Part shown: positions 8,901 through 17,482 of the stretch, piece after piece
Layout of the letters: every line of letters begins with the position of its first letter
How positions within the stretch are numbered: the stretch's first letter is position 1
Source: Steroidobacteraceae bacterium
Lineage (GTDB): Bacteria > Pseudomonadota > Gammaproteobacteria > Steroidobacterales > Steroidobacteraceae
Direction: 5' to 3'
NCBI GenBank assembly: GCA_019187495.1
Contig: JABAQN010000011.1
Span: 1 to 64,000 of the forward strand
Length of the DNA: 64,000 nucleotides
Position numbers and translations under genes: made by a program
The notes under the pieces: model-generated
Seen by the model: the letters and a program-made list of their open reading frames with translations, nothing else
Told to the model about the DNA's origin: nothing
The model's database searches: none

Positions 8901-10123
8901 ACCGAGCTCAGCCCCGAACCGGGCTTCGGCGTCGTGGTCCGCGAGGTGATGTTGCCCACCGCGTCGTAGGCCACGCTCGCCTTGTTGCCTTCCGGATACG
9001 TGATCTCGCTCAGCCGGTAGACGTCATCGAAGACGACCGCGGTGGCCCGTCCGATCGAATCGGTGATCCGCGTGATGACGTTGCGATGATCCCGGGTCAC
9101 GATGTCGTAGAAAGTGTTGTAGCCTTCCGGGCCGGTCACGGTGACCCGACTGTAGAGATAGCCTTTCGCCACGCTGTCGTATTGCGGGTTCGTGTAGGCG
9201 TAGTTCCAGGGCACGCCGTCCCGCGTGATCGAGCCGACCAGCGTGTAGCCGGGCAGCGCCGCGGCTTCGTACGTGGGTGATGATTCTTCCGGCAGCTTGA
9301 GCGACCCCGAGTACCGCTCGAGTGGCGCGCTCAGCGTGTTCGCGCAACCCTGGCACACGAACACGCGCCCGCCGAGATCCGTGATCGTCGAACCGTCCAG
9401 GCTGTAGGAAAGGCGGCCGAGAGGCGTCGTGGGGGCGGTGCTCTTGTACAGGGTCGCCTGTGCCGGCGAACCCCAGTATCCGCTGGCGAGATCCGCCGAA
9501 TGGTAGGTGATCGCAATGAAATACCCGAGACTGCTGGTGACGCGGTTGGGTCGATAGTACGTCTGCTGAAACGGAGGCCCTGGAACGGTCACTGTGTCAT
9601 AGGCGAATGTGATGATTTCGCCGTTCGGGTAGCTCACCGATGACGCGTAATAGGTCATCGAAAAGGGGTTGCCCGTGGTTTTGACTTGTAGGAGGTTGAA
9701 TTGGTAGCGCTCGCCCGAACCTCCACGCCAATAGACATTTGCATTCGGGACGTAGACGGAGCCCGACCCCGTCAAGCTCGTGCAGTCGAAGTCGGGGCAA
9801 CGAAATGACTCGGAAGTTCCGGTGATCGTATGTACGGTGAAATTGGCTTGAACCGATCCTCCACCCCACTGTTTGCCCTTCACATGCGGCGCGGCATTCT
9901 GCACGTAATCGAAGCGCAGATTGGGCGCGGCCGGCACCGACAGCACCGGGACGCGCAGCCCGGTCTGGCCGCTGACGATGTTCAAGCCGTTGTGATCGGT
10001 CTCGACCCGCAGCGGAGAGATCACTTCCGGGACTTCCTGCTGCGCACGCGCGGTCGGACTGATCGCCAGGCACACGGTCGCGAGCACGACAGCGAGAAGG
10101 CCCGGGCGCAAAGTGTGGATCAT
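5966..10123 (-). CDS. Secreted Rhs/YD-repeat protein with a metalloprotease-like C-terminal tip
   Basis: A 1385-residue protein from ATG 10121-10123. It begins with a Sec signal peptide (MIHTLRPGLLAVVLATVCLA, then SPTARAQ). The body is a long series of YD repeats (GxxxxxxYDxxGRL types), which fold into a closed shell in this family, ending at the core signature [18 protein letters not shown] and DPFG. About 180 residues of unrelated, lower-GC tip follow. The tip holds HTHPNWGDSSPGMDD near residues 1303-1317, an HxHP plus Asp arrangement similar to the JAB/JAMM metal site and to DUF4329 tips of other Rhs proteins. The spacing is not canonical. An upstream ATG at 10148-10150 is an alternative start. 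The Sec signal argues against type VI delivery. Confidence 0.85.
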   Translation of the reverse strand: MIHTLRPGLLAVVLATVCLAISPTARAQQEVPEVISPLRVETDHNGLNIVSGQTGLRVPVLSVPAAPNLRFDYVQNAAPHVKGKQWGGGSVQANFTVHTITGTSESFRCPDFDCTSLTGSGSVYVPNANVYWRGGSGERYQFNLLQVKTTGNPFSMTYYASSVSYPNGEIITFAYDTVTVPGPPFQQTYYRPNRVTSSLGYFIAITYHSADLASGYWGSPAQATLYKSTAPTTPLGRLSYSLDGSTITDLGGRVFVCQGCANTLSAPLERYSGSLKLPEESSPTYEAAALPGYTLVGSITRDGVPWNYAYTNPQYDSVAKGYLYSRVTVTGPEGYNTFYDIVTRDHRNVITRITDSIGRATAVVFDDVYRLSEITYPEGNKASVAYDAVGNITSRTTTPKPGSGLSSVTETANYQTSACGSGAFDILCNRPTWYRDGLGRQTDFQYNAAGQLTEQTDPADANGVRRRTIISYETTTGLSRRDVVRVCGDTSTCGTPDEIRTEYDYWGNTFLPSVVRRINAARGETLETHYTYDDAGRLVVEDGPLPGTGDAKYFRYDVHGRRTWEIGPADANGVRPVRYFNFRDSDDKVAYVDEGSVTSPTDASLTPFRRIDHGYDTRRNPALETVSAGGAAYTVVQRTFDLQNRLDCEARRMNPDVFASLPGSACTLGAQGSFGPDRITHNVYDPAGQLLVVQRAYGTTLQQDYATYTYRPNGQRATVKDANGNLSTFEYDGFDRLSKLRFPVATLGANQSSTTDYEQYGYDAVGNRTSLRKRDGRTIDYTYDALNRVRVKTVPTSTSGAPGYSVYHGYDVRGLLAYARFGSDSGPGVTNTYDGFGRPRISSSTMGGTTRPVTSDYDAHGNRTRLTHPDGAFFEYAYDAADRLLHLSENGPSVTLASIFYDAQLRRDELDRDAAGAITRYDYDPISRLDGLTHDLDGTGSSHDAAFGFTFNPASQITSRVLTNDAYEFALTNAAQSYTVNGRNQYTLVGGATHTWDANGNLTSDGATTFGYDTENRLVSASGAHTGSLTYDPLGRLWEVSTASGVTRFVYDGDRLIGEYSSAGTVLRRYVHGAGLDEPLVWYEGAAVSASNRRYLHADHQGSIVAVSSSSGSMQQIRTYDAYGVTAPGNTLRFQYTGQAAIPDLGLLYYKARFYSPALGRFLQTDPIGYEDEFNLYAYVGNDPMNQSDPFGLDACPNGDQNCVEDEETEKPGQAPQDGHPVTEKQKQLDEVVVKARKEKKIGDQAINFNLPFPQEQYGAIEEVTVTAVRGKQERKYSCSDGSSGASNVLNASDFAGADAAVHTHPNWGDSSPGMDDGAIPGALGISNYGISPRGAWVVEMTPSGYRARLISGSWGSSRANVHAAVRGYNTGGGRGSSEKTCTYE
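6573..7541 (-). repeat. 969-bp direct repeat, copy 2 (within the full-length Rhs gene)
   Basis: Counterpart of 4484-5452. It covers the last YD repeats and the Rhs core signature. On the tip side homology stops just after LNLYAYV, where this copy continues to its own JAB-like tip. On the other side homology stops inside the YD repeats, where the full gene continues and copy 1 changes to insertion-sequence-like DNA. Confidence 0.92.
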
Positions 10124-10155
10124 GTCGGTGTTGACAGTCCGGGTCCACATGGGGG

Positions 10156-10945
10156 CTACTCGCTCGGGGGCGGCGCCGCGAAATTGCACCCGCCCTTACA
10201 GACCTGCACCAGCCTCGTCGGGGAGTCGCCGCTGCAGCCGGCCGCATTGCAGGCCTTGGCCCGGTACTCATACTCGCCGTTCGGCTTGTTGGTGAAACTC
10301 CTGGACGTGTTCGGGCCGTCGTAGACTTTCGCGTACGCGCTCCCGTAGACGCTTTCCCAGAGCTCGTAGCGGGTCGCGCCGGTGGAGGACGCCCAGGAGA
10401 TCGAGTAGTTGCCGGTATAGTTCATCAACGGCCCGGAAATGCTCGCCGGCGGCGCGGGCGGCCCCGGGGGCGCGAGATTGACGGTGATCGCATTTGCGCC
10501 CGTGCGATAACCGCTACAGGCGGTGCCGTTGCAGGCCCGCACCCGGTAGTAGTAGGTCCCGTTGGCTTTGCCCGAGAGGGCCTTGCTGGTCGTCGTGCCG
10601 CTGTAGGCGAGCACCTGAACCGAGAAGCCCGCATTCGTCGCTTCGTAGAGTTCGTAGGCGGTGACGGTTCCGCTCGCCGCACCCCCTGGAGACCGTATAG
10701 TTTCCCGTGGCACTGCTCGAGGGCACCGTGATCGAAGCCGGGATGCCCGGTGGCGTGCGCGTGGCGACTTCCGTGCGATTACCCGCCGGGTCGAGCGCAT
10801 AACTGACCACGGTGCCATCGGCGGGACGCGTGACCGCGATCAGTCGGCCGAGCGCGTCGTACTGGTAGTTCAGCGTGCCGGCAAATGCCCCCGCGCTCGT
10901 GAGCAACAGGAGCAGCAGGCACCACTGACTCAATCGCCTCGCCAT
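10156..10945 (-). pseudogene. Secreted FN3/YD-repeat protein gene with a frameshift
   Basis: Read as one gene this encodes a signal peptide (MARRLSQWCLLLLLLTSAGA), one or two YD repeats (LNYQYDALGRL and YALDPAGNR) and two fibronectin type III-like domains with matching features (ATGNYTVS, ELYEATN, YYYRVRACNGTACSG; then YTGNYSISW, RYELWES, YEYRAKACNAAGCSG). The frame breaks at a run of five C on the + strand (10682-10686). Removing one base joins VS to AASGTVTAYELY and restores similarity to the second domain. It is therefore either a real frameshift or a homopolymer error. The start at 10945 has a GGGGAG site. It precedes the large Rhs gene by 32 bases and probably shares its transcript and surface location. 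Confidence 0.75.
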
Positions 10946-11080
10946 AAGCCAAATCTCCCCGTGCTCTCGAGACGCGGCACTGGGGCGGAAGCGACCAGAA
11001 CCCGCCGCTCAAGTGTTCTCTGAAAGGATGCCACCGGATATGGGGACGTGTCACGACAAAACTGCAGTCGAACCTTCGGG

Positions 11081-13138
11081 TCAACGACCCTCGACGGGTT
11101 CTGCGCTGACCATCGTGAGCACATCGTAGCTCGCGACGATCTCGCCATCCTGATTGGTGATTTCCGTGTCCCAGACCACCTCGCCGTAACCCTTGTCCAC
11201 GCGCAGTGATTTCGCCTTGCAGGTGAGACGCACCTTGATCCGGTCGCCCGGGCGCACGGGCTTCGCGAAGCGCAGGCGTTCGAGGCCGTAGTTGGCGAGC
11301 ACCGGTCCGTAGGGCGGATCGACGAAGAGTCCGGCCGCCGCGGAGATCAGGAAGTAGCCGTGCGCCACGCGCCCGCCGAAGAGCGGATTGCGCTTCGCGG
11401 CCGCCTCGTCCACGTGGGCATAGAACGTGTCGCCGCTGAGCGCGGCGAATCGCTCGATGTCGGCGAGCGTCACTTCACGTTCGGCCGAGTGCAGCGTCTC
11501 GCCGATTTCGAGTTCCGGCAGCGTGCGACGGAACGGATGCACCGCGCCCGTGATCTCCCGCGCACCACGTTGCCAGCGACCGGTGATGGCCGCGAGCGTC
11601 GACGGGCTGCCCTGGAGCGCCGAGCGCTGCAGGTAATGCATCACGCCCCGCAGTCCGCCCATTTCCTCGCTGCCGCCCGCCCGGCCCGGCCCGCCGTGGA
11701 TGAGACCCGGCAACGGCGAACCGTGGCCGGTGGATTCGCGCGCGCAGTCGCGGTCCACGAACAGCAGCCGCCCGTGCCAGGGCGCGAGGCCGAGCGCGAG
11801 TTCGCGCGCAAGGGCCTGATCCGCCGTGAACACCGAAGACACGAGACTCCCCTCGCCGCGATTCGCGAGCGCGATGGCGTCCGCATTCGTGCCATAGGGC
11901 AGCAAGGTGCACACGGGGCCGAACGCCTCGATCGAATGCAGGCGTTGCGCGCCCTCTGCCCGCCGTGCCACGAGCAGCGTCGGCGCGACGAACGCGCCGC
12001 GCTCGCGATCGGCGCCGACGATTTCGGTTGCGGCCTCGGTCACGAGATCGGCCTCGCGCCGCAGTTCCGCGATGCGGGCGAGCACCTCGCGGCGCTGCGC
12101 GAGTCCCGCGAGCGGCCCCATGCGCACCTCCTCGCGCCGCGGATCGCCCACAATCACTTTCGCGAGCGCCGCGCGCAGCGCCGCCACCGCCGGCTCGAGC
12201 TGTGCCGCCGGCACCAGTGCCTTGCGGATCGCGGTGCATTTCTGCCCCGCCTTCGCGGTCATTTCGCGCGCCACCTCGCGGATGAACGTGTCGAACTCCG
12301 GCGTGCCGGGCGCCGCATCGCCGCCGAGGATGCAGGAGTTGATCGAGTCCGTTTCGCTGATGAAGCGCACGGCGTTGCCGATCACGGTCGGATGCACGCG
12401 AAGCTGCGCGGCGGTCGACGCCGAGCCCGTGAACGACACGACGTCCTGGCCGCCGAGGTGCGTGAAGAGATCGCCGACACCGCCGCACACGAGCTGCACG
12501 GCGCCCTCCGGCAGGAGGCCCGATTCGACGATGCGCCGGAAAACGAGTTCGGCGAGATACGCGGTCGCGGTCGCCGGCTTCACGACCGCCGGCATGCCGG
12601 CGAGCAGCGTCGGCGCGAGCTTCTCGAGCATGCCCCAGACCGGAAAGTTGAACGCATTGATGTGCACGGCGGCGCCTTCGCGCGGCACGCAGATGTGGCG
12701 ACCACTGAAGCCGCCCGTCTTCGAGAGCGCTTCGGGCTCGCCGTCGATGTGGACATGCCCGTTCGGCAGTTCGCGCACCCCGCGGCTCGCATACGCGAAC
12801 AGCGTGCCGATGCCGCCCTCGATGTCGATCCAGGAGTCCGCCCGCGTCGCGCCGGTCGCAAACGACAGCGTGTAGAACTCCTCCTTCCGCTCCATGAGGC
12901 GCTTCGCGAGCGCCTTCAGGACGGCCGCGCGCTCATGGAACGTGAGTCGCCGCAGGGTCGGCCCGCCCACCTGTCGCGCATGCGCCAGCACGGCGCCGAA
13001 ATCGATTCCGGCGGATGAAGCGGTCGCGACCACCTCACCCGTCGTAGCATCGCGAAGCAGCTCCCCGTCGCCCGTCCCCGCGTGCCATTCCCCGGTCACA
13101 TAGCTCTTCAACTGCATGGTCCGCTCCGCGTCGCTCAT
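11081..13138 (-). CDS. paaZ: PaaZ, oxepin-CoA hydrolase / 3-oxo-5,6-dehydrosuberyl-CoA semialdehyde dehydrogenase
   Basis: Bifunctional cytoplasmic enzyme that opens the oxepin-CoA ring and oxidises the resulting aldehyde in phenylacetate breakdown. The 685-residue product matches the usual size. Residues about 8-520 form an aldehyde dehydrogenase with VSFTGSAST and catalytic Cys301 in AGQKCTAIRKAL. Residues about 540-685 form a MaoC-like hydratase with FAALSGDTFYAHVDE and VAHGYFLISAAAG. The start at ATG 13136-13138 has a GAGG site that overlaps the paaG stop region. A second Met eight codons in is the alternative. It is the last gene of the paa transcript, followed by the Rhs island on the same strand. 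Confidence 0.95.
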   Translation of the reverse strand: MSDAERTMQLKSYVTGEWHAGTGDGELLRDATTGEVVATASSAGIDFGAVLAHARQVGGPTLRRLTFHERAAVLKALAKRLMERKEEFYTLSFATGATRADSWIDIEGGIGTLFAYASRGVRELPNGHVHIDGEPEALSKTGGFSGRHICVPREGAAVHINAFNFPVWGMLEKLAPTLLAGMPAVVKPATATAYLAELVFRRIVESGLLPEGAVQLVCGGVGDLFTHLGGQDVVSFTGSASTAAQLRVHPTVIGNAVRFISETDSINSCILGGDAAPGTPEFDTFIREVAREMTAKAGQKCTAIRKALVPAAQLEPAVAALRAALAKVIVGDPRREEVRMGPLAGLAQRREVLARIAELRREADLVTEAATEIVGADRERGAFVAPTLLVARRAEGAQRLHSIEAFGPVCTLLPYGTNADAIALANRGEGSLVSSVFTADQALARELALGLAPWHGRLLFVDRDCARESTGHGSPLPGLIHGGPGRAGGSEEMGGLRGVMHYLQRSALQGSPSTLAAITGRWQRGAREITGAVHPFRRTLPELEIGETLHSAEREVTLADIERFAALSGDTFYAHVDEAAAKRNPLFGGRVAHGYFLISAAAGLFVDPPYGPVLANYGLERLRFAKPVRPGDRIKVRLTCKAKSLRVDKGYGEVVWDTEITNQDGEIVASYDVLTMVSAEPVEGR

Positions 13139-13145
13139 GTTCGCC

Positions 13146-13934
13146 TCATCGTCCCGTGAAGGCGGGAGCGCGCCTGGCGATGAAGGCCGCCACGCCTTCC
13201 GCGTAGTCGGCGGACTGTCCGAGTTCGCGCTGGCAGTCCCGTTCGAGGTCGAGTTGCGCATCGAGCGACTGCCCCCACGATTCGTGGATCGCCTGTTTGG
13301 TGCGCGCCAGCCCGCGCGTCGGCGCAGTGGCGAGCCGGGCGGCGAGCGTATCGACGACCGCCGGGAACTGCGCATCCTCGACGCAGCGCCAGATCAGGCC
13401 CCACTGCGCCGCCTCTTCCGCGGTGAGTTTCTCGCCGAGCAGGGTGAGGCCAAGCGCGCGCGCCTGCCCGACGAGCCGCGGCAGGCTCCATGTCCCCCCC
13501 GAGTCCGGCACGAGCCCGAGCTTGCTGAAGGACTGGATGAAGCTCGCGGACCGGGCCGCGATCACGAGATCGCAGGCCAGGGCGATATTGGCGCCTGCGC
13601 CCGCGGCCACGCCGTTGACCGCGGCGATCACCGGCAACGGGAGATTGCGCAACGCGAGCACGAGTGGCTTGTAATGGCGCTCGATCGATTCCCCGAGGTC
13701 CACGGAGGCGCCCCCGGGGGCCACCGCGCGATCGGCAAGATCCTGGCCGGCGCAGAACGCGCGGCCGGCGCCCGTCAGCACCAGCACACGGCCGCCTTCC
13801 GGCAGGACCCGCGCCAGCGCCGCGCGAACTTCCGCGTGCATCTTCGTGTTGAAGCTGTTCAGCTTGTCCGGCCGATCGAGCGTCAGGCGAGCGACACCGT
13901 GCGCGATGTCGAAGCGGATCGTTTCGTACGGCAT
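13146..13934 (-). CDS. paaG: PaaG, 1,2-epoxyphenylacetyl-CoA isomerase
   Basis: Enoyl-CoA hydratase/isomerase family protein that rearranges ring-1,2-epoxyphenylacetyl-CoA to oxepin-CoA. The 262-residue length is exactly typical. The crotonase fold is visible in TLDRPDKLNSFN, the oxyanion loop GRAFCAGQDLADR, NGVAAGAGANIALACDL and the C-terminal acidic residue region GLVPDSGGTWSLPRLVG. The ATG at 13932-13934 has an AGGA site and lies eight bases after the paaE stop. A much longer open frame through paaE is an artefact of GC bias. It sits between paaE and paaZ, in keeping with its role. Confidence 0.94.
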   Translation of the reverse strand: MPYETIRFDIAHGVARLTLDRPDKLNSFNTKMHAEVRAALARVLPEGGRVLVLTGAGRAFCAGQDLADRAVAPGGASVDLGESIERHYKPLVLALRNLPLPVIAAVNGVAAGAGANIALACDLVIAARSASFIQSFSKLGLVPDSGGTWSLPRLVGQARALGLTLLGEKLTAEEAAQWGLIWRCVEDAQFPAVVDTLAARLATAPTRGLARTKQAIHESWGQSLDAQLDLERDCQRELGQSADYAEGVAAFIARRAPAFTGR

Positions 13935-13942
13935 GGGAAATC

Positions 13943-15019
13943 CTATTCGTCGTAGGTGATCTCGAGCTCCGCGCTCGTCGGACGCGACTGGCAGCACAGC
14001 ACGAAACCCTCGGCGAGTTCCCAGTCCTCGAGCGCATGATTCTGGTCCATCGCAACGGCGCCGCTGGTCACTTTCGTGCGACAGGTCGAACAGACGCCGG
14101 CGCGACAGGAATACGGCAGGTCGAGCCCGGCACGCTCCGCGGCTTCGAGCACGGTTTCGCCACCCTGCGTCGCCATTTCGAAACTGCGGCGCCGACCATC
14201 CATGGTGACCGTGATCCGGGTGAGGCCCGGGGCCGCGACAGGCGCCGGTGGCGGCGCAACGATCTGCGGCGTGGGCGGCACTGCCGCCGCGCCGAAGAAC
14301 TCCGTGTGGATGGGGCCGACGGCACCGAGAGTGCGAAGCGCCGCCGCGATGTCGTCGTTCATCGAGCCGGGCCCGCACAGGAAGTACTCGTCGACGGTCG
14401 GCGCGTCGAAAAACACGCGCGCAAATGCGCGAACGTGCGCCGCGTCGATGCGGCCGTTCAGGATATCGATGTCCTGTGGTTCGCGGCTGAAGAGCCAATG
14501 CACCGCGAGGCGCGTCGGAAAGCGGTTCTTGAGCGCCATCACCTCGTCGAGGAACATCGTGCTCGCGGCCGTGCGGTTGCCATAGAAGAGGAGGAAGCTG
14601 CCCCGCGGCTCGCGCTCGAGCACGGTTGCGGCGATCGACAGCACCGGCGTGATGCCGCTGCCCGCCGCAAACGCCACGCGCCGCGCCACGCGTGCCGGAT
14701 CGACCCGGGAATGAAAACTGCCGTTCGGTGTCAGCACGTCGACGCGATCACCGACCGCGAGCCGTTGCATGAGGAACGTGGAAATCCTGCCGCACGGATG
14801 CGCGCGCACGCCGATCCGCAGTTGCGTGCTGCCCTCGGGGCTCATGATCGAGTAGGTGCGGCGCTCGCCATCCTCGGCATCGATGCGCAGCGCGAGGTGC
14901 TGGCCGGCGGCGAAGCGATACTCCTCGCGCAGCGATTCCGGCACGGCGAACGTGAGGCATACGGCATCGTCCGCGATCGCGGCTTTCGACTCGAGCGTCA
15001 GCGGATGGAATCGGAGCAT
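13943..15019 (-). CDS. paaE: PaaE, reductase of the phenylacetyl-CoA 1,2-epoxidase complex
   Basis: Electron-transfer subunit that moves electrons from NADPH through FAD and a [2Fe-2S] centre to the PaaAC di-iron site. The 358-residue protein has an FAD domain with RRTYSIMSP (about 54-62), an NADP-binding domain with AAGSGITPVLSI and FLCGPGSM, a Pro/Ala-rich linker (about 245-262) and a C-terminal plant-type ferredoxin domain with CRAGVCSTC and a later CCQS. It is the fifth gene of paaABCDE and lies four bases after paaD. The size and domain order match known PaaE. Confidence 0.95.
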   Translation of the reverse strand: MLRFHPLTLESKAAIADDAVCLTFAVPESLREEYRFAAGQHLALRIDAEDGERRTYSIMSPEGSTQLRIGVRAHPCGRISTFLMQRLAVGDRVDVLTPNGSFHSRVDPARVARRVAFAAGSGITPVLSIAATVLEREPRGSFLLFYGNRTAASTMFLDEVMALKNRFPTRLAVHWLFSREPQDIDILNGRIDAAHVRAFARVFFDAPTVDEYFLCGPGSMNDDIAAALRTLGAVGPIHTEFFGAAAVPPTPQIVAPPPAPVAAPGLTRITVTMDGRRRSFEMATQGGETVLEAAERAGLDLPYSCRAGVCSTCRTKVTSGAVAMDQNHALEDWELAEGFVLCCQSRPTSAELEITYDE

Positions 15020-15023
15020 CGCG

Positions 15024-15512
15024 CTACAGGCACTTGAAATGATCGAAGGGTTCGAGGCACTTCGTGCAGCGGTACAGCGCCTTGCACGGCGTCGAGCCGA
15101 ATTCGCTCAGCTGCCGTGTGTCCTCCGAGCCGCATCGCGGACAGGCCACCGGCCCCCGCACCGGCGGCGCGATACCGTATTCGTGCAGCTTGCGGCGTCC
15201 CTCGGCGCTGATCCAGTCGGTGCTCCAGGCGGGCGCAAGCACGTCGACGATGCGCGCATGCGGCCAGCCGTGAGCTTGCAGTGCATGCGCCACCTGCGCC
15301 TTGATGACTGCGGTCGCGGGGCATCCCGAATAGGTCGGCGACAGGCCGACTTCGACGGTGCCGTGCGCATCGATCCCGACGTGGCGCACGATCCCGAGGT
15401 CGACGATGCTGAGCACCGGGATCTCCGGGTCGGCCACGCCTTCGAGGCAGCGCCACAGCTGCGCCTCGATCGCTGCGCTCGCGCTGCTCGTGAGGGCCGC
15501 GCTCGTCACCAC
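15024..15512 (-). CDS. paaD: PaaD, assembly/maturation factor for the phenylacetyl-CoA epoxidase
   Basis: Small MIP18/SufT-type (DUF59) protein thought to help mature the epoxidase. The 162-residue product has the domain VADPEIPVLSIVDLGIVR near residues 26-43, the conserved SPTYSGCPATAVI with its Cys, and a C-terminal zinc-ribbon-like part with four Cys in two CxxC pairs (CPRCGS and CTKCLE). Two adjacent GTG codons (15512 and 15509) can start translation. The second overlaps the paaC stop as GTGA, the coupling pattern used repeatedly in this operon. Confidence 0.93.
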   Translation of the reverse strand: MVTSAALTSSASAAIEAQLWRCLEGVADPEIPVLSIVDLGIVRHVGIDAHGTVEVGLSPTYSGCPATAVIKAQVAHALQAHGWPHARIVDVLAPAWSTDWISAEGRRKLHEYGIAPPVRGPVACPRCGSEDTRQLSEFGSTPCKALYRCTKCLEPFDHFKCL

Positions 15513-16273
15513 TGCGCCCCGGGGTGTGCGCGATGCAGCGACTGCATCTCGGCGAGCAACCGCCCGAGGTGTTCACCGTGCACGCCGCGCTTGCCGAACC
15601 AGCGCCACGGCCGGTCCGCCGGGCGCGTCAGCGTCGCCTCCGTGAGCGTGTCATTCACGCGCCGATCCCAACCCGCGCGCACGGCCGCGAGATCGACGCC
15701 GATGCCCAGGGCGAGCATCGCGCGATCGAGGTCGTCCGCTTCGCAGAGTTCGAGCGTGCAGGGCCAGAGACGCCCGAGGGACTCCTCGACGCGCCGGTGG
15801 CTTTCGTCCGTGCCATCGCCGAGGCGCACCATCCAGCCGGCGCTGAATCGCAGGTGGTAGGTCGATTCCCTGAGTGCCTTCGTCGCGATCGCCGCAAGCT
15901 GCGCATCGCGCGAGGCGGCGAGTCGCCCGTAGAGTTCGACCTGCCACGCATCGTGGAGGAACTGGCGCGCGATCGTGTCGCCGAAGTCGCCGTTCGGCTG
16001 CTCGACGAGTGCCACGTTCAGGAATTCACGCTCCTCGCGCAGGAACGCGAGCGCATCCTCGTCGCGTCCTTTTCCTTCGAGCACGCCCGCATGCGTCAGC
16101 AGCAGGCGCGCCTGGCCCAGCAGATCGAGCGCGATGTTGGCGAGCGCCAGGTCCTCCTCGAGCGCCGGCGCATGCCCGACCCACTCCCCGAGCCGCTGGG
16201 CCAGCACGAGGTTCGAGTCCGCGAGGCGCAGCACGTAGGCGACGTGCGGCTCGTGCTCCGACAGCGCGCTCAC
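15506..16273 (-). CDS. paaC: PaaC, structural subunit of the phenylacetyl-CoA 1,2-epoxidase
   Basis: Partner of the catalytic PaaA subunit in the ring epoxidase. It has a ferritin-like fold but a degenerate metal site. The GTG start at 16271-16273 overlaps the paaB stop (GTGA), giving 255 residues, close to the family norm. Recognisable segments are YVLRLADSNLVLAQRLGEW, ALANIALDLLGQARLLL and ESTYHLRFSAGWMVRLGDG. The open frame extends far upstream but only in a shadow of paaB and paaA. It is fourth from the start of the paa portion of the operon counting E2 and E1 as separate. Confidence 0.94.
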   Translation of the reverse strand: MSALSEHEPHVAYVLRLADSNLVLAQRLGEWVGHAPALEEDLALANIALDLLGQARLLLTHAGVLEGKGRDEDALAFLREEREFLNVALVEQPNGDFGDTIARQFLHDAWQVELYGRLAASRDAQLAAIATKALRESTYHLRFSAGWMVRLGDGTDESHRRVEESLGRLWPCTLELCEADDLDRAMLALGIGVDLAAVRAGWDRRVNDTLTEATLTRPADRPWRWFGKRGVHGEHLGRLLAEMQSLHRAHPGAQW

Positions 16274-16560
16274 AGCGTCTTCACCTCGTCCGGGATGTCG
16301 TAGAAAGTCGGATGCCGGTAGACCTTGTCGCGGGCGGGTTCGAAGAACGCATCCGCGTCGGCCGGATCGGAGGCGACGATTTCGCTCGACTTCACGACCC
16401 AGATGCTGATGCCCTCCAGGCGGCGCGTGTACACGTCGCGCGCGTGCTCGAGCGCCATGCGCGCATCGGCAGCGTGCAGGCTGCCGACGTGCTTGTGGTC
16501 GAGTCCGCCCCGCGCGCGGATGAACACTTCGTAGAGCGGCCAGTCGTTGGCTGTCGTCAT
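16270..16560 (-). CDS. paaB: PaaB, subunit of the phenylacetyl-CoA 1,2-epoxidase
   Basis: Small subunit that bridges PaaAC heterodimers and is needed for the reductase interaction. The 96-residue product has the typical start ([20 protein letters not shown]), the central [18 protein letters not shown] and the end FYDIPDEVK. The ATG at 16558-16560 overlaps the paaA stop as ATGA. The longer open frame upstream lies inside paaA and is discarded. Size, motifs and position between paaA and paaC agree. Confidence 0.95.
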   Translation of the reverse strand: MTTANDWPLYEVFIRARGGLDHKHVGSLHAADARMALEHARDVYTRRLEGISIWVVKSSEIVASDPADADAFFEPARDKVYRHPTFYDIPDEVKTL

Positions 16561-17462
16561 CCCGTCGCCTCCTGTCGCACCGGGCGCGGCTTCGCCGCGT
16601 AGGCGAGCGCTGCTTCCCGCACCCATCGCCCCGCGTCGTGCGCACGCCGTCGCGCCTCGAGGCGCTCGCGATTGCACGGGCCATTGCCCTTCAGCACGCT
16701 CTCGAACTCGCTCCAGTCGATCGTGCCCTGCGGGACCACGAGCCCGAGGAATTCCGCCTGCGGCACCGTGAACTCGATGAAGCGGCGGCGCAGCTCATCG
16801 TTGCTGAAGCGCTTGACCTTCCAGCGCATCGACTGCGCGGAGTGCTTCGAGTCGGCATCGGGCGGCCCGAACATCATCAGCGCGGGCCACCACCAGCGAT
16901 CGAGCGACTCCTGCGCCATCCGCCGCTGGGCGTCCGTGCCGCGCGCGAGCGTGAGCATGATGTCGAAGCCCTGGCGCTGGTGAAAGCTCTCCTCCTTGCA
17001 GATGCGCACCATCGCGCGCGCATACGGACCGTAGGAGCAGCGGCACAGCGGAATCTGGTTCATGATCGCCGCGCCGTCGACGAGCCAGCCGATCGCCCCG
17101 ACGTCGGCCCAGGTCGGCGTTGGATAATTGAAAATGCTCGAATACTTCGCGGCGCCCGTCAGCAGCTCCCCGATCAACGCCTCGCGCGTGACCCCGAGCG
17201 TCTCGGTCGCGCCGTAAAGGTACGCGCCGTGCCCGCCCTCGTCCTGCACCTTCGCGATCAGGATCGCCTTGCGCTCGAGCGACGGCGCGCGCGTGATCCA
17301 GTTGCCCTCCGGCAGCATGCCGACGATTTCGGAATGCGCGTGCTGCGACATCTGCCGGATCAGCGCCCGGCGATAGGCGTCCGGCATCCAGTCCTTCGGC
17401 TCGATGCGCTCGTCCGCGTCGATGCGGGCCTGGAAGCGGGTCTCGAGTGCTGCAATGTCCAT
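16557..17462 (-). CDS. paaA: PaaA, catalytic di-iron subunit of the phenylacetyl-CoA 1,2-epoxidase
   Basis: Oxygenase subunit that forms the ring epoxide of phenylacetyl-CoA. Di-iron ligand motifs are visible as [12 protein letters not shown] and [12 protein letters not shown]. Other family signatures are [11 protein letters not shown]-like ([15 protein letters not shown]) and the end [19 protein letters not shown] choose the second of two adjacent ATGs (17460-17462), which has GAGG five bases upstream and gives 301 residues. The first ATG (17465) or an overlapping TTG at 17486 is possible. The gene follows the E2 stop by about 20 bases, so epoxidase and 2-oxoacid dehydrogenase genes are probably on one transcript. 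Confidence 0.95.
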   Translation of the reverse strand: MDIAALETRFQARIDADERIEPKDWMPDAYRRALIRQMSQHAHSEIVGMLPEGNWITRAPSLERKAILIAKVQDEGGHGAYLYGATETLGVTREALIGELLTGAAKYSSIFNYPTPTWADVGAIGWLVDGAAIMNQIPLCRCSYGPYARAMVRICKEESFHQRQGFDIMLTLARGTDAQRRMAQESLDRWWWPALMMFGPPDADSKHSAQSMRWKVKRFSNDELRRRFIEFTVPQAEFLGLVVPQGTIDWSEFESVLKGNGPCNRERLEARRRAHDAGRWVREAALAYAAKPRPVRQEATG

Positions 17463-17482
17463 CATGGCCTCGATTGCCTGCC

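Noticed and set aside
7142-9280. 712-codon + strand frame opposite the Rhs gene
   Set aside because: Val/Arg/Ala-rich shadow of YD repeats, no recognisable domain.
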